DNA from: an uncultured Collinsella sp.
GTDB taxonomy: Bacteria > Actinomycetota > Coriobacteriia > Coriobacteriales > Coriobacteriaceae
NCBI GenBank assembly: GCA_902492935.1
Contig: CABUNJ010000009.1
Location: forward strand, 20,741 to 84,740
DNA: 64,000 nt
Reading direction: 5' to 3'
Made by a program: the position numbers and the translations under genes. Positions 17,507 through 25,711 of this stretch are shown here, one piece after another. The notes beneath the pieces are model-generated. The model did not search any database and was not told where the DNA came from. It was given only the letters and a program-made list of their open reading frames with translations. Numbering within the stretch: the stretch's first letter is position 1; each line of letters opens with the position of its first letter.

Positions 17507-18886
17507 CTAATGCACAAACATGCGCACGAACTTGTGCTTCCAGCTTGCGTAGGGCGCATACCGAAACGGCACGTCCAGCCACGTTGCCTTGTTCACGATG
17601 CTCTTCTTGTGGCTAAACGTATCGAAGCTCTCGCGGCCATGGTACTGGCCCATACCGCTCGCACCCATGCCGCCAAAGCCCATATGGCTCGTGGCCAAAT
17701 GCATAATGGTGTCATTAACACAGCCACCACCAAAGGGCACGTAACGCACAAAGCGCTGCTGAACTGCGCGATCCTGACTAAAGATATACAGGGCCAGCGG
17801 CGTCGGACGATCCGTAATAAACGCTTCAGCCTCGTCTAGGCTCTCAAACGTCAGCACCGGCAAGATGGGACCGAAGATCTCCTCCTGCATCACGGCGTCA
17901 TCGGGGGTCGCGCCGTCCAAAATCGTCGGCTCGATCTTGAGCGAAGTCTCGCGCGCGGTACCTCCAAGCACGACCTTATCGGGATCGATCAGCCCGCGCA
18001 CGCGCGCAAAATGCTTGGCGTTGACGATATGCCCGTAATCCTCGTTATCGAGCGGGTGCTCGCCAAACATGCGACGGATCTCCTCCTTGATGAGGCCCAG
18101 TAGTTCATCGTGCACGCGCGTATCGACCAGCAGGTAGTCGGGCGCCACGCAGGTCTGCCCCACGTTGAGCCATTTACCAAAGGCGATACGCCGTGCCGCG
18201 ACCTTCAAGTTTGCCGTCGCATCCACGATGCAGGGGCTCTTTCCGCCCAGCTCAAGCGTCACGGGCGTAAGGTTTTTGCTTGCGCGCTCCATGACGAGCT
18301 TGCCGACCGGAACGCTACCGGTAAAGAAAATCTTGTCCCAGCACTCATCGAGCAACGCTTCGTTCTCGGCGCGCCCGCCCTCGACAACCGTCACCAGGCG
18401 CGGATCAAATGCCTCCTCACAGATTTGCCTGAGCACCGCGCTCGAAGCCGGCGCATAGGCGCTCGGCTTGATGACCACGGTATTGCCTGCGGCAAGGGCG
18501 CCAGCTAGCGGCTCGAGCGTTAGCAAAAACGGATAGTTCCAGGGCGCCATGATGAGCGTGACGCCATAGGGCACAGCTTGCGTTTTGCACACGCTCACGG
18601 CATTAGCGAGGTCACACGGACGCAGGCGCGGACGACTCCATCGAGCCACATGAGCGATCTGATGACGAATCTCGGAAAGCGACGTGCCGATCTCGCACAT
18701 ATACGCCTCGTCATGTGACTTACCCAAATCGGTCTTGAGCGCATGGGCGATATCGACCTCGTGCGCACGAACCGCATCGCGCAGGCGCACCAGTGCACGG
18801 CGGCGAGCATCGACATCAAACGTAGCGTGCGTCTTAAAGTAGGCGCGCTGATCGCCGACGATGCGCGCAATTTCCTCGGTGTTCAT
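17507..18886 (-). CDS. NAD(P)-dependent aldehyde dehydrogenase
   Basis: A 459-residue enzyme of the class 3/fatty-aldehyde-type ALDH group, which is shorter than classical ALDHs. Motifs: APWNYPFLL (cofactor and substrate region, near residue 113), FFTGSVPVGK (NAD-binding loop), the general base in TLELGGKSP (near 210) and the nucleophile Cys in VGQTCVAPDY (near 244). The C-terminus is hydrophobic-basic. It follows the iron-dependent alcohol dehydrogenase by nine bases, and its ribosome site GGAGG overlaps the end of that gene. Together they would interconvert alcohol, aldehyde and acid or regenerate cofactor in fermentation. Confidence 0.9.
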   Translation of the reverse strand: MNTEEIARIVGDQRAYFKTHATFDVDARRRALVRLRDAVRAHEVDIAHALKTDLGKSHDEAYMCEIGTSLSEIRHQIAHVARWSRPRLRPCDLANAVSVCKTQAVPYGVTLIMAPWNYPFLLTLEPLAGALAAGNTVVIKPSAYAPASSAVLRQICEEAFDPRLVTVVEGGRAENEALLDECWDKIFFTGSVPVGKLVMERASKNLTPVTLELGGKSPCIVDATANLKVAARRIAFGKWLNVGQTCVAPDYLLVDTRVHDELLGLIKEEIRRMFGEHPLDNEDYGHIVNAKHFARVRGLIDPDKVVLGGTARETSLKIEPTILDGATPDDAVMQEEIFGPILPVLTFESLDEAEAFITDRPTPLALYIFSQDRAVQQRFVRYVPFGGGCVNDTIMHLATSHMGFGGMGASGMGQYHGRESFDTFSHKKSIVNKATWLDVPFRYAPYASWKHKFVRMFVH

Positions 18887-18895
18887 GGCAACCTC

Positions 18896-20116
18896 CTAGT
18901 TCTCGTCCTCAAACATACCACCTGCAACAACTTCGTACATATGCTCGAGCTCCAGGCGGTCCATTAAAAGAGGAACGGGGTACAGGGGATTGGCCTCGGC
19001 ATCGGCATGCGCCGCCATCTCGGGAATGTCGGAGCGGCGAATGCCTGTCACATATTTGGGAATGTCCAAGGCAGCGTTCATTCGATCAACCCAATCGATA
19101 AAGGCCTCGGCCGCAAGACTGTCCTGCGCGGTAGCCGGCGCAATGCCCGCCATGCGAGCAAGATCGGCAAGCTTGGGGGCGGCGGCGTCACTATAAGCGC
19201 GAAGCATGTGCGGCAGGATGATCGCGTTAGCCAAACCGTGAGGAATGCCGTATCGGCCGCCCAGACTGTGCGCGATGGCATGCACATATCCGACATAGGA
19301 GCGGGTAAACGCAACGCCCGCCTTATACGCCGCCGAAAGCATATTGCGGCGCGCACGCATGTTGTGGCCACGCTCATAGGCCTCGAGCAAATTGTCGTGG
19401 ATGAGCTGGACCGCCTGACGCGCCATCTTGCGCGTGTAGGGCGTGGTGCTACGGCCGATAAAGGCCTCGACAGCATGCGTCAGGGCATCCATACCCGTCT
19501 GCCCCGTGGTGGACGCCGGCAACCCGCGCGTAAACTCGGGGTCGTGCACCGCAAAACGCGGGATGAGCACAAAGTCGTTAATGGGGTATTTATAGTGCGT
19601 CTCGTCATCGGTAATTACCGCCGCGAGCGTGACTTCGCTTCCCGTACCGGCGGTAGTGGGAACCGCAATAAGCAGCGGCAGGAGACGGTGGACGCGCAAC
19701 AGGCCGCGCATCTTGTTGATGGGCTTGTTTGGCTGCGCAATGCGCGCCCCCACACCCTTGGCGCAGTCCATGGCCGAACCGCCACCAAAGCCGATAATGG
19801 CCCGGCAGTCGTTCTCGCGATACAGCGCCGCCGCTTCTTCCACGTTTGAGACCGTGGGGTTCGCACGCGTTTCGGCATAGACCGTAACGCCAATCCCCTG
19901 AGCCGTAAGCGCACGCTCGAGTGGTGCCGTGAGCCCCAAACGTGCAATACCAGGGTCTGTCACGATAAGAACCTTCTGGATCGAGCGCTTTTGAAGCACC
20001 GCGGGCACATCCTCGGCATGCTCCAAAATGCGCGGCTCGGTATAGGGCAGGATCGGCAATGCAATGCGAAAAACCGTCTGATATGTTCGGCACCAGGCAC
20101 GACGGGCTAGATGCAT
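18896..20116 (-). CDS. Iron-containing alcohol dehydrogenase
   Basis: A 406-residue group III alcohol dehydrogenase. The ATG at 20116 is preceded by AGGAG with eight bases spacing; a longer frame to 20173 lacks this. The NAD(P) loop is GFGGGSAMDCAKG (about residues 105-117). PTTAGTGSEVT follows, and the iron ligands lie in DALTHAVEA and SLGGRYGIPHGLANAI. It is the first gene of an operon with the aldehyde dehydrogenase. A palindrome (TGTTGA-TAGG-TCAACA) just upstream of its ribosome site is a likely operator. Confidence 0.9.
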   Translation of the reverse strand: MHLARRAWCRTYQTVFRIALPILPYTEPRILEHAEDVPAVLQKRSIQKVLIVTDPGIARLGLTAPLERALTAQGIGVTVYAETRANPTVSNVEEAAALYRENDCRAIIGFGGGSAMDCAKGVGARIAQPNKPINKMRGLLRVHRLLPLLIAVPTTAGTGSEVTLAAVITDDETHYKYPINDFVLIPRFAVHDPEFTRGLPASTTGQTGMDALTHAVEAFIGRSTTPYTRKMARQAVQLIHDNLLEAYERGHNMRARRNMLSAAYKAGVAFTRSYVGYVHAIAHSLGGRYGIPHGLANAIILPHMLRAYSDAAAPKLADLARMAGIAPATAQDSLAAEAFIDWVDRMNAALDIPKYVTGIRRSDIPEMAAHADAEANPLYPVPLLMDRLELEHMYEVVAGGMFEDEN

Positions 20117-20134
20117 AAAGGAAACTCCTATATT

Positions 20135-20150
20135 TGTTGATAGGTCAACA
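20135..20150. promoter_or_regulatory. Palindromic operator before the adh-aldh operon
   Basis: TGTTGA and TCAACA are perfect inverted repeats separated by TAGG, 19 bases upstream of the adh start. The position between promoter and ribosome site suits a repressor of the GntR or TetR class. No regulator gene is adjacent. Confidence 0.5.
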
Positions 20151-20260
20151 TTTGCTCGCCCGATTGTACTCACCGGAGGTCACAGACGGCCTGCCAATCG
20201 TTAATCAATCAACATCTTCATATCTCAAAATTATTTTATTAAAAATCATTCCTAATAGGC

Positions 20261-20290
20261 TTCACATTTGGTTGCATTTATGGATAATAG
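20261..20290 (+). promoter_or_regulatory. Possible promoter of the rubrerythrin gene
   Basis: TTCACA at 20261-20266 and TAATAG at 20285-20290 are 18 bases apart, within an AT-rich stretch that stands out from the GC-rich surroundings. It is followed by an ~80-base leader before the ATG at 20373. Confidence 0.35.
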
Positions 20291-20372
20291 AACTCGTCAA
20301 GACGCACGTCCGGAGAGGGCCCTTACGGGACCGGACGAGCGCACCATCGCCATCGATCGAAAGGATCGAATC

Positions 20373-20933
20373 ATGAAGTTTGTTTGCCCCGTTTGCGGTT
20401 ATGTGGAAGAGTTCGACGGCGACCAGCTGCCCGAGGATTTTAAGTGCCCCCAGTGCGGCGTTCCCGGTTCTCGTTTCCTGAAGCAGGAGGAGGGCCAGCT
20501 CGAGTGGGCCGCCGAGCACGTCGTGGGCGTCGCCAAGATGGAAGGCGTCTCCGAGGACATCGTTGCCGACCTTCGCGCCAACTTTGAGGGCGAGTGCTCC
20601 GAGGTCGGTATGTACCTGGCCATGGCTCGCGTCGCTCATCGCGAGGGCTACCCCGAGATTGGCCTGTACTGGGAGAAGGCTGCCCACGAGGAGGCCGAGC
20701 ACGCCGCTAAGTTCGCTGAGCTCCTGGGCGAGGTCGTGACTGACTCCACCAAGAAGAACCTCGAGATGCGCGTTGAGGCCGAGAATGGTGCCACCGCCGG
20801 CAAGACCGATCTCGCCAAGCGCGCCAAGGCCGCTGGTCTCGATGCCATCCACGACACCGTGCACGAGATGGCTCGCGACGAGGCTCGCCACGGCAAGGCT
20901 TTCGCCGGCCTGCTCAAGCGCTACTTTGGCTAA
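20373..20933 (+). CDS. Reverse rubrerythrin (NADH peroxidase type)
   Basis: A 186-residue protein with the domain order opposite to classical rubrerythrin. The N-terminal rubredoxin centre has C5PVC8G and C25PQC28G. A ferritin-like four-helix domain follows, with iron-ligand motifs in FEGECSEVGMYLAMARVAH, HEEAEHAAKFAELLGE and EMARDEARHGKAF. Such proteins reduce hydrogen peroxide in anaerobes using electrons from NADH via a reductase. ATG at 20373 is taken as start because AAAGGA precedes it and the Cys motif begins four residues later. Codon use is strongly biased, as in highly expressed genes, and a strong terminator follows. Confidence 0.92.
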   Translation: MKFVCPVCGYVEEFDGDQLPEDFKCPQCGVPGSRFLKQEEGQLEWAAEHVVGVAKMEGVSEDIVADLRANFEGECSEVGMYLAMARVAHREGYPEIGLYWEKAAHEEAEHAAKFAELLGEVVTDSTKKNLEMRVEAENGATAGKTDLAKRAKAAGLDAIHDTVHEMARDEARHGKAFAGLLKRYFG

Positions 20934-20968
20934 GCCAGCCGCCTGAGAGATAATCTCTAGCTCGATAA

Positions 20969-20997
20969 GGCCCGGACCGCATGGTTCGGGCCTTTTT
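20969..20997 (+). terminator. Terminator of the rubrerythrin gene
   Basis: GGCCCGGACC and GGTTCGGGCC form a stem with a four-base loop, followed directly by five T residues. Confidence 0.9.
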
Positions 20998-21063
20998 CGT
21001 ACCTCACGAACTTATTAACTCCCTGAAATAGGACCGCCTTAGGCATCGGCTTCTCGTCAAAAA

Positions 21064-21186
21064 CTAAGTGAGTAGACTTTTTGGAACTTGCCGAGCACAC
21101 CATCCATATTGCTTTATAAAGCCGCAGGTAAATGACTTGTTGCAAAACGGCCTGGTCGCCATCACGCCAAAAGTCTACTCACTTAG
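21064..21186. repeat. Structured 120-bp element, copy B
   Basis: Same ends as copy A: CTAAGTGAGTAGAC plus T-run, and A-run plus GTCTACTCACTTAG. The outer stem is extended by GG/CC. Internal pairings are AGCA/TGCT and CAGG/CCTG, where copy A has different bases. Its right end encodes the last residues and the TAG stop of the minus-strand nuclease-like gene (stop at 21175-21177). The internal sequence is closest to copy C. Confidence 0.85.
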
Positions 21187-22308
21187 AACCGCAGCCGTCC
21201 ACGATCGAGCTGTTTTGCGTCTAACGGTCATCTTTCCGTCGATTACTCCCAATTTTGTCCAGTCAACGAATAGTTCAGACCGGAGTAATGTCTCAGCCCT
21301 TTGCTCATCTGAGCTTTTATCACGATATTCAGCATCGAGCATCCTGCATACGGCCTTAACGATCGCGCGGAATCTATCCTCATCGGATATCTGTCTGTGT
21401 GTCAGGAGAAGCACGTCGTAGCCCATGGCCTGAAGGGCCGTCATACGGTCTGCGTCACGCAAGCCATCCCCTGCGCGTCCGTGCGAGGCCTTTCCCTGAC
21501 ATTCAATGGCCACCTGTCGCCTACCGTCCGGCGAAGAAAGAAGTAGGTCGATATATACACGGGACTTTCCCACAATCGCTCGAGCACTTGTGCTTAACGT
21601 CACTTCGACATTGAGCTCTATACCGCAAAACCCTTCGCCTCCCAGGGCTCGCGGCAGTCCAAGCAACAAATACGCCTCGACCTCAAAAGGCGACGCGGCA
21701 CCCAATGGAACGAGTTGCGATACCGCCATAAATCTATTGCCGTAACGCATCCCGCAAACATCTGAACAAAAACGGTCAAGGTCTCTGCCCAAAACCAAAG
21801 CGTCTCGACGCCATAAATTTGAGGCGGTGCCGTCCTCGCGCGGACAGCGCACCCAACCGAACGTTGTCGAAATCGCGCCCGAATCAATTGCACGCGTAAG
21901 CTCCGCCTCAAGTGCCGCCGGCAGAGCGCACACCGCAAACAAGCCACACATCTCCGCCAATACCAAAAGAAGCTGAAGATCCGTCAGATGCCGCGACATG
22001 ATGAATGCCGTCAGTAGAGGAGACGTAATCAAAAATCCATGCTCCGTTTCCAGCACGGATTCCCTGGGGAGCTCACCAAGGAACAACCGCTGCCTAATGC
22101 TGGCAGAGCGAGTCCGTTTGTTTCTCGTACGAACCAATGTATACAACGGAAAACCGAGCGCGACCGCAGCCGTCGGGTTGCGGGCGAGGTCATATCGCTG
22201 CCGGTCTTCTTCCGGCCGTGGAAGCGGCGGACACAAAGCGCGGACCTGAGGGGGCAAACGCCAGTACCTAAAAGCCGATATGTCACAAAGTAGATCTTTC
22301 ATAGGCAC
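21175..22308 (-). CDS. Nuclease-like protein, PD-(D/E)XK (DUF559/Vsr-like) domain
   Basis: A 377-residue protein with a poorly recognised N-terminal part and a C-terminal domain that reads like a DUF559/Vsr-type PD-(D/E)XK nuclease. The pattern is E209 in SPFEVEAYLLL, D254 in RVYIDLLL, then E269 and K273 in VAIECQGKASHG, followed by DADRMTALQAMGYDVLLLT. Residues ~100-150 hold an AbiEi-like helical region, which is a loose impression only. No strong ribosome site is seen before the GTG at 22308 or the ATG at 22302. The gene lies between two same-orientation copies of the structured repeat, and its last four codons plus stop come from copy B. A defence or mobile-element role is possible but unproven. 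Confidence 0.6.
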   Translation of the reverse strand: MPMKDLLCDISAFRYWRLPPQVRALCPPLPRPEEDRQRYDLARNPTAAVALGFPLYTLVRTRNKRTRSASIRQRLFLGELPRESVLETEHGFLITSPLLTAFIMSRHLTDLQLLLVLAEMCGLFAVCALPAALEAELTRAIDSGAISTTFGWVRCPREDGTASNLWRRDALVLGRDLDRFCSDVCGMRYGNRFMAVSQLVPLGAASPFEVEAYLLLGLPRALGGEGFCGIELNVEVTLSTSARAIVGKSRVYIDLLLSSPDGRRQVAIECQGKASHGRAGDGLRDADRMTALQAMGYDVLLLTHRQISDEDRFRAIVKAVCRMLDAEYRDKSSDEQRAETLLRSELFVDWTKLGVIDGKMTVRRKTARSWTAAVLSE

Positions 22309-22385
22309 AGGAAAACATGAATTTCAACCCAGCCGGTCTCGCATTGGCGCGAACGTACCGAAAATGGCGCCGAACGGACCGCCAA

Positions 22386-22462
22386 GTTTTCAACAGCCCT
22401 CCCCAACTGGCCAAAAGCTTGCCAAGAACTGGACGAAGCCCTGTTGAAAACCCCATTTTTTT
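22386..22462 (+). other. Hairpin with T-run upstream of the nuclease-like gene
   Basis: GTTTTCAACAG at 22386-22396 and CTGTTGAAAAC at 22441-22451 are perfect inverted repeats, with an inner TGGC/GCCA pairing. A CCCCA plus seven T residues follows. On the plus strand this looks like a terminator of a short divergent transcript. It could also be part of the mobile unit bounded by copies B and C. Confidence 0.45.
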
Positions 22463-22486
22463 CTCGTGCGGAAGCTTTGCGCGGCA

Positions 22487-22604
22487 AGTGAGTAGACTTT
22501 TTTGAACATCCCGAGCAGGCCGGTCATCCTGCTTTTCAAAACCGCAGGTAGATAGCTTGTTACAAAACTGCCTGGTCGCCAAAGTGCTAAAAGTCTACTC
22601 ACTT
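22487..22604. repeat. Structured 120-bp element, copy C
   Basis: Left end is AAGTGAGTAGAC plus T-run (the first bases differ from copies A and B); the right end GTCTACTCACTTAG is intact. The internal hairpin AGCAGG/CCTGCT is longer than in B, and CAGG/CCTG is kept. Its right end provides the last codon and the TGA stop of pdxR. It has the same orientation as copy B 1.4 kb away. Confidence 0.85.
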
Positions 22605-24035
22605 AGGTTGCAGAATGTCCCCCATTAACTGCAATTCCAAGGTAGTTAGCACTTTTGGACTCAAATCGTCATACTGGACAAGAATTTGAGTTGAGTTTTT
22701 AGGGACAGATGCGCCATCGGCACACCAATAACAGTCACTGATATCGACAAAAGGGATACTCGAGCGCGTAAGGGCCTGCGCAAAAGAGCTTCCGCCCGCT
22801 TCGCACTCCGCAACCACAGTGCAGTAAAGGCCCACGTCTGCATGCTCAATCGAGACTTCCCCTGCCGGAAACGTTTTCCGTACAAGTGCCGCCAGGCCAT
22901 CACGCGCCTCGCGAGCACGAACGCGCACGCGGTTCACATGCCGCTCGTAGTCACCCGATTCCAGCAGACGCGCCAAAGCAACCTGGTCAACAGAACTCAC
23001 CGACGAGGCGTAGAAACCCAGCTCGCACCTAAACCGCTCCATTAGCTCATCGGGCAGCACCATGTACGCTAGACGCAACGCCGACGACAGGCTCTTCGAA
23101 AACGTGTTGGTGTAGATAACCGACTGGGCGGCATCGATTGATGCGAGCGCGGGAATCGGCTTCCCGGCAAGGCGAAACTCACAATCAAAGTCATCTTCGA
23201 TGAGATATCGACCTGGTCGCTCGGCAGCCCAGCTGAGCAGCGCGTAGCGACGCGCAATGCTCGTCACAAGGCCGGTCGGATACTGATGGGACGGCATCAG
23301 GTGGAGAACATTTGTCCCGGTTTTCTGCAGAGCGCTCAAGTCCACGCCCTCATCATCCAACGGGATATGTCGAACTTGGCAGCCCATAGCCTGATAGATG
23401 CGCGTCAGACGCAAATAGCCCGGGTCCTCAACGGCATACACCTTGTCAGCGCCAAGCAACTGAACCAACATGGTATCGAGCAGCTGGGCGCCTGCACCGA
23501 TAACAATGTTGTTGGGGTCGACATTCATACCCCTTGTCCCACGCAGATGGTGAGCAATTGCGCGTCGCAGCCGAGCGGTGCCCTGCGCCGGTGCGGGCGA
23601 AAAGATTTCGCGCTCATCTTCGGATGCCAGCGTCGCCCGTAGTGCGCTTTGCCAAAGCCGCGCCGCCTCCAAAGCGGAAGGAGAAAGTGTATCGAATCGC
23701 TCGACCTGTCCGTTGACATCATGCGCGCTGGGACCCGCAGAGGCGGCATCTCGGTCGATACCCTCCGCAGCCGAAGCCAAAACCGGTGCGTCCGGAAGCT
23801 CGCAAGCGTAGTAGCCACGACGCGGCATTGAGCAAATATAGCCCTCGGCAAGTAACTGGCTATATGCATTCTCGATGGTAATGACGCTGATTCCCAGATG
23901 ACTGGCAAAGGCGCGCTTAGACGGAAGATGCTCCCCCGCCGCAATACGTCCAGCAACAATATCATCTCGAATTTGCTGGTAAACATACTCATAAAGCGAT
24001 GCCTCGCCGCGTTTTTCCAAATTGTAGTCAAGCAT
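22599..24035 (-). CDS. pdxR: PdxR, MocR-type regulator of vitamin B6 synthesis
   Basis: A 478-residue fusion of a GntR winged helix (residues ~10-80; LPSKRAFASHLGISVITIENAY) with a PLP-binding aminotransferase-fold domain. The PLP lysine is in YTNTFSKSLSSALRL, and YLIEDDFDCEF and the NNIVIGAGAQ glycine stretch are also present. ATG at 24035 has AGGTGG seven bases upstream. It is divergent from pdxS, with two direct CTGACCTTAT repeats between them. PdxR proteins sense PLP and activate pdxST while repressing themselves, which fits this arrangement. The C-terminal ILQPK and stop lie at the boundary of repeat copy C. Confidence 0.88.
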   Translation of the reverse strand: MLDYNLEKRGEASLYEYVYQQIRDDIVAGRIAAGEHLPSKRAFASHLGISVITIENAYSQLLAEGYICSMPRRGYYACELPDAPVLASAAEGIDRDAASAGPSAHDVNGQVERFDTLSPSALEAARLWQSALRATLASEDEREIFSPAPAQGTARLRRAIAHHLRGTRGMNVDPNNIVIGAGAQLLDTMLVQLLGADKVYAVEDPGYLRLTRIYQAMGCQVRHIPLDDEGVDLSALQKTGTNVLHLMPSHQYPTGLVTSIARRYALLSWAAERPGRYLIEDDFDCEFRLAGKPIPALASIDAAQSVIYTNTFSKSLSSALRLAYMVLPDELMERFRCELGFYASSVSSVDQVALARLLESGDYERHVNRVRVRAREARDGLAALVRKTFPAGEVSIEHADVGLYCTVVAECEAGGSSFAQALTRSSIPFVDISDCYWCADGASVPKNSTQILVQYDDLSPKVLTTLELQLMGDILQPK

Positions 24036-24046
24036 GAGTTTGCCAC

Positions 24047-24090
24047 CTGACCTTATCGAGCTGTTCAATCTGGTATTAAGCTGACCTTAT
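24047..24090. promoter_or_regulatory. Direct repeats: likely PdxR binding sites
   Basis: CTGACCTTAT occurs at 24047-24056 and again at 24081-24090, so the copies are 34 bases apart, about three helical turns. They lie in the 145-base divergent region between pdxR and pdxS. MocR regulators typically bind direct repeats. Confidence 0.6.
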
Positions 24091-24180
24091 TATTATCTCG
24101 AAAACTGAGTATTTTGCCATACCCAGCTCCCCGATAGGATGTTCCGTCAAGCAATGCACATGCCAACCAAGGGAGCAACC

Positions 24181-25071
24181 ATGGCAGAACAGACCAGCAA
24201 GGCCGATCGCGTCAAACTTAATCGTGAGCTCGCGCAGATGCTCAAGGGCGGCGTCATCATGGACGTCACCACGCCCGAGCAGGCACGCATCGCCGAGGAG
24301 GCAGGCGCCTGCGCCGTCATGGCACTCGAGCGCATTCCGGCCGACATCCGCGCCGCAGGCGGCGTCTCGCGCATGAGCGACCCCAAGATGATCAAGGGCA
24401 TCCAAGAGGCCGTCTCCATCCCTGTTATGGCCAAGTGCCGCATCGGCCACATTGTCGAGGCGCAGGTCCTGCAGGCCATCGAGATCGATTACATCGACGA
24501 GTCCGAGGTTCTCTCCCCTGCCGATGACGTCTATCACATCGACAAGACCCAGTTTGACGTGCCGTTTGTCTGCGGCGCCCGCGATCTGGGCGAGGCGCTG
24601 CGCCGTGTTGCCGAGAGCGCCACGATGATCCGCACCAAGGGCGAGCCGGGCACGGGCGACGTCGTCCAGGCTGTACGCCACATGCGCAAGATCCAAAAGC
24701 AGATCCGCGACGTTGTTGCCCTTCGCGATGACGAGCTCTTTGAGGCAGCCAAGCAACTGCAGGTTCCGGTCGAGCTGGTGCGCGAGGTCCATGCCACGGG
24801 TAAGCTTCCCGTCGTGAACTTTGCCGCCGGCGGCGTAGCGACCCCTGCCGACGCCGCGCTGATGATGCAGCTGGGTGCCGAGGGCGTCTTTGTCGGCTCG
24901 GGCATCTTTAAGAGCGGCGACCCCGCCAAGCGCGCCGCCGCCATCGTCAAGGCCGTGGCAAACTTCACCGATGCCAAGCTCATTGCCGAGCTTTCGGAGG
25001 ACCTGGGCGAGGCCATGGTCGGCATCAACGCCGACGAGATCGAGATCATCATGGAGGAGCGCGGGCGCTAG
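24181..25071 (+). CDS. pdxS: PdxS, pyridoxal 5'-phosphate synthase lyase subunit
   Basis: A 296-residue TIM-barrel enzyme that makes PLP from ribose 5-phosphate, glyceraldehyde 3-phosphate and ammonia supplied by PdxT. ATG at 24181 follows AAGGGAG. Visible signatures: GGVIMDVTTPEQARIAEEAG, then VMALERIPADIRAAGGVSRM, IPVMAKCRIGH with the catalytic lysine, IDESEVL, and the phosphate-binding FAAGGVATPADAA and VGSGIFKS. Length is standard. It lies 20 bases upstream of pdxT, and the two form the classical operon under PdxR. Confidence 0.97.
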   Translation: MAEQTSKADRVKLNRELAQMLKGGVIMDVTTPEQARIAEEAGACAVMALERIPADIRAAGGVSRMSDPKMIKGIQEAVSIPVMAKCRIGHIVEAQVLQAIEIDYIDESEVLSPADDVYHIDKTQFDVPFVCGARDLGEALRRVAESATMIRTKGEPGTGDVVQAVRHMRKIQKQIRDVVALRDDELFEAAKQLQVPVELVREVHATGKLPVVNFAAGGVATPADAALMMQLGAEGVFVGSGIFKSGDPAKRAAAIVKAVANFTDAKLIAELSEDLGEAMVGINADEIEIIMEERGR

Positions 25072-25091
25072 TCCAGCAGAAAGGATCGCAC

Positions 25092-25679
25092 ATGAGCGAT
25101 TATGCAGACCAAACGGTCGCCGTGCTGGCGGTCCAAGGCGCTTTTGCCGAGCACGAGGCAAGGCTATCCGAGCTGGGCGCACGTTGTATTGAGCTGAGGC
25201 AGGCGGCTGATTTGAAGCAGGACTTTGACCGTCTGGTACTTCCCGGCGGCGAGTCTACCGTTCAAGGGAAGCTGCTTGATGAGTTGGGCATGCTCGAGGA
25301 GCTTCGTGCCCGTATCGCTGAAGGTATGCCCGTCCTGGGCACCTGCGCCGGCCTGATTCTGCTGGCTCACGATCTTGCCGCCCATGACGATAAGGGCACG
25401 TCGCGTTTGGCAACCATGGATGTACTTGTCGAGCGCAATGCCTACGGCAGGCAGCTCGGCAGTTTTCGCACCAAGGGCCAGGTGTCCGGCATCGACGGTG
25501 AAGTGCCGCTGACGTTTATCCGTGCACCCCGCATCGTTGAGGTGCACGGCGATGCCGAGGCCTTAGCGAAAGTCGACGGCCGTATCGTCGCCGCCCGTCA
25601 GGGCAACCAGCTCGGCGTAACCTTCCACCCCGAGCTCGACGACAACACGCGCCTCCACGAGCTCTTCCTCCAAATGTAG
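25092..25679 (+). CDS. pdxT: PdxT, glutaminase subunit of PLP synthase
   Basis: A 195-residue class I glutamine amidotransferase that hydrolyses glutamine and channels ammonia to PdxS. Signatures: VLAVQGAFAEHE, the LPGGEST loop, the nucleophile in LGTCAGLILLA, and the catalytic His-Glu in VTFHPELDD near the C-terminus. AAAGGA precedes the ATG. A long hairpin (25712-25793) follows and probably ends the operon. Confidence 0.96.
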   Translation: MSDYADQTVAVLAVQGAFAEHEARLSELGARCIELRQAADLKQDFDRLVLPGGESTVQGKLLDELGMLEELRARIAEGMPVLGTCAGLILLAHDLAAHDDKGTSRLATMDVLVERNAYGRQLGSFRTKGQVSGIDGEVPLTFIRAPRIVEVHGDAEALAKVDGRIVAARQGNQLGVTFHPELDDNTRLHELFLQM

Positions 25680-25711
25680 GCAGAAAACAAACGAGCGTGG
25701 ATTTTCGGACG

